From Ensifer sp. USDA 6670 (lineage in GTDB: Bacteria > Pseudomonadota > Alphaproteobacteria > Rhizobiales > Rhizobiaceae): 64,000 bases of DNA. Position 1 is the first letter of the stretch, and the number at the start of each line of letters is the position of its first letter. Positions 1 to 7,493 of the stretch are shown here, piece after piece. Location: assembly GCA_000421085.1 (NCBI GenBank), contig ATWE01000022.1, positions 1 through 64,000 on the forward strand, read 5' to 3'. Below the pieces are notes generated by a model. It was not told the DNA's origin, did no database searches, and was given only the letters and a program-made list of their open reading frames with translations. Position numbers and translations under genes: made by a program.

Positions 1-646
1 CAATCGGCCACATCGTCATCAGTTCGGCCGGGAAGGGCTTCATTAGCTCAAAGGGGTCCGGTTCCGTCGAAAGCCACCGTTCATAGTCCTCCCGGTGCAA
101 AACGACTGGCATTCGGTCATGGATCGTCGCCATCATCTCGTTTGGCGGGCAGGTGACGACGCAGAAGGTGCGGATATCCTCCCCCGTCTGCGGATTTCGC
201 CATTTCTCCCAAATGCCCGCCAGCGCGAACGGCTCGCCCGATTTCATGGCGATCGCGTAAGGCTGCTTGTTCTTGCCAGTGCCGTGAATGTCCTTCCACT
301 CGAAAAAGCCATCGATCGGGATCAAGCAACGCCGGCTCGCGTAGGCTTTCTTGAACATGCCGTTGGTAGCGATGTCCTCGCGTCGGGCGTTCACCGGTGG
401 CGGCCGGCCGGGCTTCTGCTCCTTGGCCCAGCCCGGAATCAGGCCCCAGCGTGCGCTGACGAAGGTAGGGCCGAAGACATCCGGATCGCGGACGACATCG
501 CGGATGATGATCGGGTAGTAGAGAGAGGGCGCACCGTTGTAGCGCGGGAACTGGTTGGCCATCCCCAGTACCGCCTCCCGTTCAGCCATGGAGAATTCGC
601 GCAACAGATCGTCAAGCGTACTCTTGATGTAAACGCGTCCGCACAT
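1..646 (-). CDS. SOS response-associated peptidase (SRAP, YedK/HMCES family), 3' end beyond window
   Basis: The frame opens at the ATG ending at 646, after a GGAGG Shine-Dalgarno, and runs off the left edge, so the C-terminus is missing. The second residue is Cys (MCGR start), the thiol that crosslinks to abasic sites in single-stranded DNA in this family. The other active-site residues are visible: Asn86 in a VNAR motif, Glu116 in GFFEW and His176 in TIHDRMP. In characterised members the protein shields AP sites at replication forks by a DNA-protein crosslink. The 215 residues seen cover most of a family member of about 220-250 residues. The family assignment is firm; the role in this strain is inferred. 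Confidence 0.93.
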   Translation of the reverse strand, partial: MCGRVYIKSTLDDLLREFSMAEREAVLGMANQFPRYNGAPSLYYPIIIRDVVRDPDVFGPTFVSARWGLIPGWAKEQKPGRPPPVNARREDIATNGMFKKAYASRRCLIPIDGFFEWKDIHGTGKNKQPYAIAMKSGEPFALAGIWEKWRNPQTGEDIRTFCVVTCPPNEMMATIHDRMPVVLHREDYERWLSTEPDPFELMKPFPAELMTMWPI

Positions 647-704
647 GTGCTCACCTCCTCGCGGGGAAAACGTATCGTGGTTGGTCGTCACGTCAACTCG
701 CTGG

Positions 705-983
705 TTATCGGCTGACTTTTCCAATCCTAATCAGATTGCCGTCCTTGTTCCCGCACTTGGCGCAGCGGAGCTTCCTTGCCAAGGGCAGGATCGACTGCGA
801 TGCGCCGAACTTCTTCATCAAGGCGAGGCGGTCCAACCTGCTTTCGCGCCCGCATGCGCGACATTGACAGAATAGCTCGTACCAATCGGGCAGATTTGCA
901 AAGGTGATTTCATCTGGAGAGCCGGCTGGGGCCGCATCACCAGCCGGTTCCTTCGGGAGACGGGCGGCTCTCCCGATGGCATG
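705..983 (-). pseudogene. Zinc-ribbon-like protein without a clear start; possibly the 3' half of a split gene
   Basis: The open frame runs from just after a TGA at 984-986 to the TAA at 705. It has no ATG, GTG or TTG in its first 60 codons. The translation is protein-like, with a Pro/Ala/Gly-rich linker followed by CQCRACG and then RCAKCGNKDG, two CxxC pairs typical of a small zinc ribbon. It overlaps the 3' part of the upstream zinc-knuckle frame (818-1180) and would join it by a -1 shift near 980. It could be the second half of one two-domain zinc protein broken by an indel, or an unannotated separate gene with an unusual start. Function unknown. Confidence 0.45.
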
Positions 984-1180
984 TCATATGTGAGCCTGCA
1001 CCGGTCGCGCTGGATATTGCCGCTCTTGGGGCAACCGAGCGCCTTTGAAAATTCTGAAAGCAGCCCCGGCATGCTCCGGTCGCCGATCCGATCGAAAAGC
1101 TCTCGTGCGTCGTATTGCCTCTTTGCCCCGCACTCGCATTGATCCGGATCTTCGTCCAGGCGAGAAACTCCGACAGCCAA
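818..1180 (-). CDS. Small cysteine-containing (zinc-knuckle-like) hypothetical protein
   Basis: The first 60-70 residues look real: CECGAKRQY near residue 15, an RIGDRSMPGLL segment, then GCPKSG and RCRLTYD. This resembles a small rhizobial family in which two cysteine pairs flank a helical DRxGDxxMP segment. The start is a TTG at 1180, 13 bases after the stop of the preceding small gene. Beyond about residue 68 the frame becomes low-quality, while the next frame (705-983) becomes protein-like, so this may be the 5' half of a longer split gene. Function unknown. Confidence 0.5.
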   Translation of the reverse strand: MAVGVSRLDEDPDQCECGAKRQYDARELFDRIGDRSMPGLLSEFSKALGCPKSGNIQRDRCRLTYDMPSGEPPVSRRNRLVMRPQPALQMKSPLQICPIGTSYSVNVAHAGAKAGWTASP

Positions 1181-1192
1181 CAGGCTCCGCCT

Positions 1193-1363
1193 CTAGGCAT
1201 GCTTCAGCTTCCACTCGGGCTGATGCTCGGCGCAGAACCACTGAGACTCCTCCCTTCCCAAAGCAAAGCCAAGGCTGCCCCACTTCTTGCAACCGGGATG
1301 CTCGCAGTAGTGGACGTAGACGCTGGTGTCCTTTTGGCGAACTGCCCCTTGCTCATCGCTCAT
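1193..1363 (-). CDS. Small cysteine/histidine protein, hypothetical (56 aa)
   Basis: The short protein begins MSDEQGAVRQ. It carries YCEHPGCKKWG followed by WFCAEHQPEWK, a C-x4-C plus C-x2-H arrangement that could bind one zinc ion. The ATG at 1361-1363 overlaps the TGA of the upstream gene (1360-1362) as ATGA, so translational coupling is likely; this decides the start against a longer reading from 1393. Small proteins of this kind occur in rhizobial accessory regions. Function unknown. Confidence 0.7.
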   Translation of the reverse strand: MSDEQGAVRQKDTSVYVHYCEHPGCKKWGSLGFALGREESQWFCAEHQPEWKLKHA

Positions 1364-1593
1364 GGTTGCTCTGCCTCGCTTCCGCCGATGCAAGCGGGTC
1401 TCCAGCCTCGTGTGTAGCCGATGCTCATGGCGATCTCGGCAAGAGCGAGCTGTTCGCGCAGGTGTTTGCAGTCGGCCAGCAGGGTGCGGATGGTCGCCTC
1501 AGCATCACCGTTGTGCCATTCCAAGGCTGCGGCAACCTCGTCGATCTCCTGATCGGTTTGATCAATTTCGCATGCGTTCTTCGCGCCGGGCAT
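1360..1593 (-). CDS. Small acidic hypothetical protein (77 aa)
   Basis: The start at 1593 is preceded by a strong GGAGG site five bases upstream, better than the in-frame ATG at 1635. The product is acidic, with a helical segment (EIDEVAAALEWHNGDAEA, then LLADCKHLREQLALAE) that may form a short coiled coil, and a basic-aromatic tail. It is the first gene of a run of small genes on this strand and its stop overlaps the start of the next (ATGA). I do not recognise a characterised family; an accessory or phage-derived origin is likely from context. Confidence 0.65.
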   Translation of the reverse strand: MPGAKNACEIDQTDQEIDEVAAALEWHNGDAEATIRTLLADCKHLREQLALAEIAMSIGYTRGWRPACIGGSEAEQP

Positions 1594-1778
1594 AGTTCCT
1601 CCTTCCCGCGCAAGCACGGGCATCTGCTTCAACATTTCTAGATGGCGGCCGCATCGCCGATGGCTGTTCTTATTATGTTCTCATTGCCGCTGGAGTCAAT
1701 GCGGCGATTATCGCGCGCCTGCCACGGCTTGCAATTGCTTGGATACAAGCGTCATTTCTGTCGCAACAGGAGAGTGCG

Positions 1779-2147
1779 ATGGATCGATTCGCGACACATT
1801 TACGGCGAATGCTTTTTTCGTTCGGACCAATGTGCCGATTGGATTATCTCGTCAGCAAACTTGCTTTGACCGCAGCAACGGGCGCTACTCTTTGCAGCTT
1901 GCAACAGGATGAGGAAAGCCTGCCTGGGGTTGTCTGTCTCATTGCGCTTGGCGTCTGCGCGCTGTCGTTCAGCCTTCGGAGGCTTAAGGATATAGGCGTT
2001 GCGAATGTCAACGCCGCCTTCATGTTTCTGTTTGGGGCGATTATCGCGAGCAACGCGCTTGCGCAGTTAAGCCCAGCATCCGGGATTGCTGGCGGGGTGC
2101 TCATATTGGCGTTCTTGCTCCTGACTCCAACGGCAACCAAATCTTAG
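1779..2147 (+). CDS. Membrane protein with DUF805-like RRLKDIG motif
   Basis: The 122-residue product has two or three hydrophobic segments, at roughly residues 25-40, 50-66 and 75-118. Between them is RRLKDIG, resembling the conserved R-R-L-x-D-x-G stretch of DUF805 inner-membrane proteins. It is a little short for that family and lacks a clear N-terminal aromatic motif, so the match is tentative. The ATG at 1779 follows a purine-rich GGAGAG stretch. No function can be given beyond a likely inner-membrane location. Confidence 0.6.
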   Translation: MDRFATHLRRMLFSFGPMCRLDYLVSKLALTAATGATLCSLQQDEESLPGVVCLIALGVCALSFSLRRLKDIGVANVNAAFMFLFGAIIASNALAQLSPASGIAGGVLILAFLLLTPTATKS

Positions 2148-2182
2148 GTGCTGATTTCTCTCAGAATCCGCTCGGGCAAAAA

Positions 2183-2968
2183 ATGATAAAGACTGCGATC
2201 TGCCTCTTTCTCCTCTTCACGACTTCTGCGATGGCCGACTCTTTTTCAGATGAGAATTATGCGGGTCAGAAAGGCCCCATAGCTCAAACGTTTTTGCCGA
2301 ACGACGATTTCCAATTGGGAATGAGCGCCGAGTACGTCGAGGCGATCATCAGGCAAAAATACAGAAATTGGACACGAACTGAGGGACGAAAGACAATTCG
2401 ATTAACTCGGAATATTAATGCCGGCAACTCTGACGAAGACTCCTACCAGAATTCAATAAAGCTGGAGATCAAAAGGGAATTGAACGGATGGACTCTGTCT
2501 GAGATCTACAAACTTCACTTCACCTCTCCCTTGTCAGGAGGAGTGGTCTATGCGGTAAGCCGTGATCTGACATTTCCCGATTTAAATGCTGAAGATGGTC
2601 TTGCCTACTCGGGGTGGTTAGAAGCTCTTCAGTCCACCTGGGGCGAGCCTCACTTTGCCAACCGCTCGGGGAAGAGCGGAAATCTGAGTGCATTTTATTT
2701 TTACGATTCCGGCGGCAAGACTCCCCCCACCGCGGGAGAGCGCCGTTGCACTTCTATTTTTGAGATGATCTCAGCGGTTAACGATAACGCTTCCGGGGAT
2801 GCCGATGCGCTTGTGGCGCTTATCGAAAGCGAGGGGTGCCACTTCCTTATTCAGTCAACTGTAGCAGTTAGCGAGAAAGGCTTCATCGACGAGGTTCTGA
2901 CGCGTCAAAGCGACATGTACTCGTACGCTCAAGATCTAAGAAAACGAGTGGCGGCGGGCGCACATTAA
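2183..2968 (+). CDS. Exported hypothetical protein with signal peptide (261 aa)
   Basis: The N-terminus (MIKTAICLFLLFTTSAMA followed by D) is a clear Sec signal peptide, so the mature protein is probably periplasmic. The rest is mixed alpha/beta with no motif I recognise; two cysteines (in RRCTS and EGCHF) could form a disulfide. Codon use is more AT-rich than in the core genes to the right, consistent with acquired DNA. It lies 35 bp after the DUF805-like gene on the same strand. Function unknown. Confidence 0.65.
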   Translation: MIKTAICLFLLFTTSAMADSFSDENYAGQKGPIAQTFLPNDDFQLGMSAEYVEAIIRQKYRNWTRTEGRKTIRLTRNINAGNSDEDSYQNSIKLEIKRELNGWTLSEIYKLHFTSPLSGGVVYAVSRDLTFPDLNAEDGLAYSGWLEALQSTWGEPHFANRSGKSGNLSAFYFYDSGGKTPPTAGERRCTSIFEMISAVNDNASGDADALVALIESEGCHFLIQSTVAVSEKGFIDEVLTRQSDMYSYAQDLRKRVAAGAH

Positions 2969-3157
2969 GCGTGAGCGGTGTTCGGTTCCCACGTTGACCT
3001 CGCCGCCTTGATCGTTGATCGGCTTTCATGGGCAACCGAACGGATTGATAAGCTTGCGCGTCATTTCGGGTAACCTTGTAAATAAAGACGGGCACGGCCG
3101 TCGCTATCGCGACTTGGCCCCATATCTTGCCCATCAGGCAGCCAGAGCAAGACTCAA

Positions 3158-3601
3158 ATGTCCAGAAGAAAGCAATTTAAAGGAATTTGCCACGACATCC
3201 TCGGTACATTTGTTAGCCGATACAATGATCTCGATGGTTATTGGGCTTTGGGCCAGTACGTCGCTTTGCTCGACAAGATCGGTGAACATCAACTTCGCTT
3301 GACGTTGGGGAATACGTCTGCGGTACCTGACAGTCCTGGCGTCGCCGTCGCTGCAAGATATTATCGGGGTGCAGTTCTTCGAATGATGGAGGCGAATGCG
3401 ATGCCGCAGACGTGGTTCGCGGATGGAACCGTGGAGGTTTCCATCGTTGCCCCGTCAAAGGTGATTTGCGAAATTGAAATCGTTTCTGATCTCGGCAGGA
3501 CTTACGGGAGCCAACGCACCATAAATGTTCGGCCGCATGATCCCGCCATAGAGCGGCGGAGAACAGCCAGATTCGGCCCTTCAAACCAAAAAGGGCGCTA
3601 A
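3158..3601 (+). CDS. Conserved-looking hypothetical protein (147 aa)
   Basis: This soluble, basic protein begins MSRRKQFKGIC and has a helical N-terminal half (HDILGTFVSRYND, then ARYYRGAVLRMME) and a beta-rich middle (TVEVSIVAPSKVICEIEIVSD). There is no signal peptide or membrane segment. I recall similar unnamed proteins in rhizobia but recognise no functional motif. The 3' end abuts the IS66 remnant that reads from the other strand, so the final residues may have been altered by that insertion. Confidence 0.6.
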   Translation: MSRRKQFKGICHDILGTFVSRYNDLDGYWALGQYVALLDKIGEHQLRLTLGNTSAVPDSPGVAVAARYYRGAVLRMMEANAMPQTWFADGTVEVSIVAPSKVICEIEIVSDLGRTYGSQRTINVRPHDPAIERRRTARFGPSNQKGR

Positions 3602-3604
3602 ATG

Positions 3605-3842
3605 TGAGCTGCTTTGCTCATCAAATTCCACGCCAATGTTTCTCAGGCCGTACACGATGGCGGTGAGGTTACTGGTCGAATATGCAAACGGAACAAGCTC
3701 ATTGATCTTGCAAGTCTCGATTAGCGAGGCGACGGCAGCCCAATGCTCTGCTCCAGCGTCGTGCCCCGCAAACAGAGCGTTCTTGCGTTTAGCGCTATCG
3801 AGGGTGATAAACGGCGAGGGGCCGCATGATACTCAGGCGTGT
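3605..3842 (-). pseudogene. IS66-family transposase (TnpC) C-terminal remnant
   Basis: Reading the minus strand gives RKNALFAGHDAGAEHW, then ASLIETCKINELVPFAY, then SNLTAIVYG. This matches the conserved C-terminal region of IS66 TnpC transposases (RKNALFAG, ASLIETCK, PxAYL). There is no start, no catalytic DDE region, and the end past the PxAY region is diverged. A frame disturbance is likely just upstream of RKN, where the usual RP[IL]A motif appears in another frame. It is a dead fragment directly before the damaged ligase gene, suggesting that the IS or a deletion at it removed neighbouring DNA. Confidence 0.75.
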
Positions 3843-3869
3843 TAGCCCTTTTGTGCAGCTATTGCCGAC

Positions 3870-4875
3870 ATGCTCGCAGCACTACTATCGTCTGTCGTGG
3901 CAAGAAGAACATCGAAGAAGAAGCCTCCAGATCTCCCCCCGCTGGACCCTATGCCAGCGCGCGTCGATCCCTGCCTTGCGACGCTCGTCGACAAGCCGCC
4001 GAAGGGGCCGGACTGGGCTTACGAGGTGAAATGGGACGGCTTACCGGCTGGCCGTGCACATCGAGCCCGGAAGGGTGAGGGTGCTCACGCGCGGTGGTTA
4101 TGACTGGACCGAGCGTTTCCCGACGATCGCAGACGACGCGCGGCGCCTCGCGGTGAAAACCGCTATCATCGACGGCGAGGCGGTTGTGCTCGACGACCAG
4201 GGCCGATCGGATATCGGCATGCTGCAACGGGCGCTTGGCCGCTTACCATCGCCCTATGAAGCCGGCGCCATCGTCTTCTATGCCTTCGATCTTCTCTATC
4301 TCGACGGCCGCGATCTTCGCCGTCTACCGTTCGGCGAACGCCGGCGGCTGCTTGAGCCGCTTATCGCCGGCCGGGAAGGGGCGATACGGTTATCGGAGGA
4401 GGTGCAGGCGGATGGTGACGAGTTCCTTCGCGTCGCCTGCGCGCACGGCCTCGAAGGCATCATCGCCAAGCATATCGATAAGCCCTATCGCAGCGGTCGC
4501 GGAGAATGGTGGCAGAAGATCACCTGCAAGCGCCGGGATAGTTTCGTGATCGTAGGCTTCGAGCCGTCGACCGTACCCGGTCATCTCGGCCGGCTGTTGC
4601 TCGCTGCACGGAAGGGCGATGAGCTCGTCTATGTCGGCGGCTGCGGTACCGGCTGGTCAAATGAGCTTTCGCGTGAGCTGCGGAAGCTGCTCGAAGGCCT
4701 AGCGACGAAAACGCCCTCCATTACCCTGAAGAGGAAAGGCGCCGTCTTCGTCGAGCCGGTGCTGGTGGCGGAGGTCGAATATCGCGCGTGGACGGATGAC
4801 GGAAAGCTGAGACATGCGGCCTTGAAAGGAGTGAGGGATCGAGCAGATGGCGTAACAGTCCTCCAGCTCGCCTGA
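3870..4875 (+). pseudogene. ligD: LigD-type ATP-dependent DNA ligase domain, disrupted by a one-base frameshift
   Basis: Two frames together encode the ligase domain of bacterial NHEJ LigD. The first (3870, or GTG 3897, to about 4040) ends in YEVKWDG, motif I with the lysine that is adenylated. The second (from about 4043) continues RLAVHIEPG, DGEAVV (motif III), FYAFDLLYLDG (IIIa), EGIIAKH (IV) and WWQKITCKRRD (V), through to VEYRAWTDDGKLRHA. An extra T at 4041-4042 (GGCTTACCGG where GGCTACCGG is expected) breaks the frame right after motif I. The polymerase and phosphoesterase domains of full LigD are absent. Unless this is a sequencing error, no full-length product is made. Confidence 0.88.
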
Positions 4876-5067
4876 TCGTGGGTTGTTGAGCTGCCAGAAA
4901 TCGCCCTCCTTGAGGTGCCGACGGGCCCGAGAGAAGAGATTTTTTCAGCTGGCCTTGTGGATCACGCCAGTCGAGTAACCCATACGGGTAGTTATCTCGG
5001 CTTTGGGCCTGATGTAAATTGAGGAAGGGGCTGCCTATAATCTATTTGCCGTAGTGGAGGAATGACC

Positions 5068-5631
5068 ATGACGAGAATTCCATCCTCGCCGATGACTATT
5101 GCGATAGTGCTCACCGTTTTGGGCGGAATATCTGTGGCTGCGCAAGACAAGTATACTGTGCAGGTGCCGAATGGCCTCGCGTTTTCTGACTTCAAGGGAT
5201 ACGAAAGTTGGGAGGTCGTGTCTGTAGCTATGGTCGACCCTACCGAACCAGCTATGTCCGGTGAAGGCGGTTCGATTCTAAACGTAATCATGGCCAATCC
5301 GGTGATGATCGAGGCGTATCGAAAAGGCGTCCCTGGCAACGGCACGAAATTCCCCGATGGCTCGAAGATTGCAAAGATCCAGTGGACGACAAAAAAGGAT
5401 TCCGATTCACCCTTTTCGGTGAATGTGCCGGACGCTCTGAGGAATGTTGCTTTCATCGCGAAGGACAGTAAGAGCTTTCCAGAAAGCGGCGGATGGGGAT
5501 ATGCCAACTTCAACTATGACGCTGCGTCTAGTGCGTTCACGCCCGATGGATCAGGCACCGATTGCGGACATGCTTGTCATTCAGCCGTAGAGGCAAAGGA
5601 TTTCATTTTTCACTCGTATCAGAAGCGGTGA
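5068..5631 (+). CDS. Cytochrome P460-family exported heme protein
   Basis: The product has an N-terminal hydrophobic signal segment ending near VAAQDK. The mature domain contains FSDFKGYESWEVVSV, the typical opening of cytochrome P460 domains, NGTKFPDGSKIAKIQW, and near the C-terminus a CGHACH heme-attachment-like motif. That motif is C-x3-C-H, not the usual C-x2-C-H. P460-family proteins are periplasmic c-type hemoproteins, some oxidising hydroxylamine; many rhizobial members have no known substrate. GGAGG is well spaced from the ATG at 5068 and too close to the alternative at 5062. The gene lies between two ligase fragments. Confidence 0.82.
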   Translation: MTRIPSSPMTIAIVLTVLGGISVAAQDKYTVQVPNGLAFSDFKGYESWEVVSVAMVDPTEPAMSGEGGSILNVIMANPVMIEAYRKGVPGNGTKFPDGSKIAKIQWTTKKDSDSPFSVNVPDALRNVAFIAKDSKSFPESGGWGYANFNYDAASSAFTPDGSGTDCGHACHSAVEAKDFIFHSYQKR

Positions 5632-5641
5632 AAGGGCAAAT

Positions 5642-5665
5642 GCCCGTCAGTAGGTGGTGACGGGC
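5642..5665. other. Hairpin after the P460 gene
   Basis: GCCCGTCA (5642-5649) and TGACGGGC (5658-5665) form a perfect 8-bp inverted repeat with an 8-base loop, 11 bases after the P460 stop codon. No T tract follows, so it is at best a weak or factor-dependent terminator. Confidence 0.35.
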
Positions 5666-5700
5666 TCAGCTGCCGCATCTGGTGCGTTTTGTCCTGCATC

Positions 5701-5814
5701 GCGGAAGTCGAGTATCGCGCCTGGACGGATGACGGGAAGCTACGCCACGCGTCGTTCAAGGGAATCAGAGAGCGCGAGGATGATGGGACGGGTTTTGAAA
5801 CTGGCGCAACGTGA
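5701..5814 (+). pseudogene. 3' scrap of a second LigD-type DNA ligase
   Basis: The frame reads AEVEYRAWTDDGKLRHA, then SFKGIRERED, and ends at a TGA (5812-5814). It matches the last part of the frameshifted ligase 0.9 kb upstream (VAEVEYRAWTDDGKLRHA, then ALKGVRDRAD). The nucleotide sequence differs at many third positions, so it is a diverged paralogous copy and not a recent duplication. No ligase sequence is seen to its left. It overlaps the 3' end of the minus-strand membrane protein gene. Confidence 0.8.
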
Positions 5815-6187
5815 AGAATGCCGTAGCGCCGCTGATAAAGGGGGTGATCGCGCCAAAATAAGTCCAAGGCCTGGCAGCTTCCCAGTCACCATCAAAATAA
5901 GAGGTTGCGAGCTCGATAGCGGCGGCGGTGGTCAGCACGGACAGCGCCAACTCTAGCAGGTAAACCCCTGTAAGAACCGCGAACCTCACCCCGAATCCCG
6001 TTCTGGGAGCTATCGCGGCGACAACAATGGCGGCGAAGGTTGCCCTTACCCACGGCGCGATCGGACGTCCGCCTACTGGTATCTCGTGGTGGTAGGCGAC
6101 TTCAGAGGTGGCAACCATCCCAATCCCCGCAGCCAGGACCAGCGCGAGAATATTGAATGCGAATGCCTTTATCCAACTCATTCCCAC
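5765..6187 (-). CDS. Small inner-membrane protein, hypothetical (140 aa)
   Basis: The protein has about four hydrophobic segments, at residues 5-27, 48-68, 70-92 and 108-125, with few charged residues between them, so it is an integral membrane protein. No family motif is recognised. Its last 17 codons overlap, on the opposite strand, the ligase 3' scrap. This suggests that its stop codon and tail were set by the rearrangement that brought the scrap here, or that the tail is not native. Confidence 0.55.
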   Translation of the reverse strand: MGMSWIKAFAFNILALVLAAGIGMVATSEVAYHHEIPVGGRPIAPWVRATFAAIVVAAIAPRTGFGVRFAVLTGVYLLELALSVLTTAAAIELATSYFDGDWEAARPWTYFGAITPFISGATAFFTLRQFQNPSHHPRAL

Positions 6188-6402
6188 TCCACAAAATGGC
6201 AGATCTATTCCCAGCCGGAACGGCTATAGACGCAACGACTGACGATTGCAACTACCGGTACACACTTACGCCCGGACGAAACGAGATCGGCCGATTAGAT
6301 TCTGCATCCTCCAAGGGCATTAGGCCGCGAGAGGATGAGGCGGCGATTTACGAGCTACGGTCGCACTGAGATGCTGAATTCCTCGCTACCGGTCTTCGGA
6401 AC

Positions 6403-6861
6403 TTATTTCGTTTTCCGAATGACTGTTTCGGCTACGAAGGAGAAGAAGTTCTCCGCCTCCGTTTCGAATGTTGGTCCGCCCATGTCGAGACAAAAAACCG
6501 CTTCCCCTAGCGAAGGGCAAAGGCAATATCGCCAGGAGGCGCCGCTATCCCCAATGGCAACTGCATCGTCAGGGATCAGGTCCCCTTCAGGTCGTCGCCC
6601 ATACACACTTCGGTAGGCGTCTGACTGATAAATCCTGAACGATGGGTGCTGTTCAACGAGGCGTGCACGCTCCGGCTCGTAGATTGTGAAGTCCCGTGTT
6701 GTTGATCCCGTCCCGACGTTGCGAATGAACTCCAGGTACTGTTCGGAAATATTGGGGAAAAGTTCGGCAATGCTTAGTACATCGCGATGGGATACCGGCT
6801 GCAGCGATGACAACTCGTTCTTGTCATCAAGATCGAGCAGGTCGACGAGGTTGTTGATCAT
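6403..6861 (-). CDS. SMI1/KNR4 (SUKH)-like immunity protein
   Basis: The sequence has features of the SUKH superfamily: an ISEQYLEFIRNVGTGS stretch (the usual L-P-x-x-Y-x-x-F-L-x-x-x-G-x-G), FTIYEPERA, and a later VAIGDSGASWRYCLC followed by VFCLDMGG. SUKH proteins are common immunity factors against polymorphic or contact-dependent toxins. I chose the ATG at 6861, which has a GGAGGAAAG stretch upstream, over a GTG at 6882. It sits near a second immunity-like gene, but no toxin gene is seen nearby. The family is likely; the toxin it would neutralise is unknown. Confidence 0.7.
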   Translation of the reverse strand: MINNLVDLLDLDDKNELSSLQPVSHRDVLSIAELFPNISEQYLEFIRNVGTGSTTRDFTIYEPERARLVEQHPSFRIYQSDAYRSVYGRRPEGDLIPDDAVAIGDSGASWRYCLCPSLGEAVFCLDMGGPTFETEAENFFSFVAETVIRKTK

Positions 6862-7004
6862 GAGCTTTGAGCTTTCCTCCACGCTTTGCGGGCGGAATGA
6901 AGCAAAGCTCGGCTAGGTTGTCGAGAGAAAAATCGACGCCAGCATCAAAGCCCCAGTGAATCAAAAGCCTGCCATTCTCGGAACCCAATTTCTGAGGAAA
7001 GGCT

Positions 7005-7430
7005 TCATATTATCGGCTTTCCTGTAGCCCAGAATTCATGGATCTTAGTCCACCATTCCAGAGTTTCCGGCTGCAGCCATGGAAGAAAATCATCAGAGCG
7101 AGTTTTGCGATGCAAATGCCCATTCTGCAAATCTTCCAGGAGACCTACTGTAGCCGCCTCTTTAACATACGGGTCGCCCTTCATGTGCCAGCGTTCGACA
7201 ACATCAAAGATGGCGTCAAATCGATGCGTGTTACCTGTCTCCAAATCCTTAATCAGATGACGCGCAAGCTCTGATAGTGCCAAGTAAAGTGGCAACTCGC
7301 CGTCGGATCGATATTCCTCTTGGAATGTCTTCCACTTTTCACGAAACGACGGGTCAGCCTGCAAAAGCGGTTCAAACATATTCGAGCGGTCGAACTCGAA
7401 CGGAAGCGCATTGACGTTTTTCTCGAACAT
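7005..7430 (-). CDS. Immunity-type hypothetical protein (DUF7674-like)
   Basis: The protein is mostly helical and acidic. It contains LYLALSELARHLI, FDAIFDVVERWH and VKEAATVGLLEDLQNGH, a pattern I associate with a family of small proteins found beside polymorphic toxins as putative immunity factors (assigned from memory as DUF7674). The ATG at 7430 is preferred over the in-frame GTG at 7457. It lies 144 bp upstream of the SUKH-like gene on the same strand and may be co-transcribed with it. No cognate toxin is visible, so these look like orphan immunity genes. Confidence 0.65.
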   Translation of the reverse strand: MFEKNVNALPFEFDRSNMFEPLLQADPSFREKWKTFQEEYRSDGELPLYLALSELARHLIKDLETGNTHRFDAIFDVVERWHMKGDPYVKEAATVGLLEDLQNGHLHRKTRSDDFLPWLQPETLEWWTKIHEFWATGKPII

Positions 7431-7493
7431 AACGCTTTTTGCTCTTCTGATGCCCACGTTGCAAGGCTTAGTCTAAAAAGCGAATTGATGAGT

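Noticed and set aside
4875-5060. Minus-strand frame with protein-like text (HLKEGDFWQLNNP) beside the ligase 3' end
   Set aside because: It contains an in-frame TGA, overlaps the ligase coding strand and matches no family I recognise.
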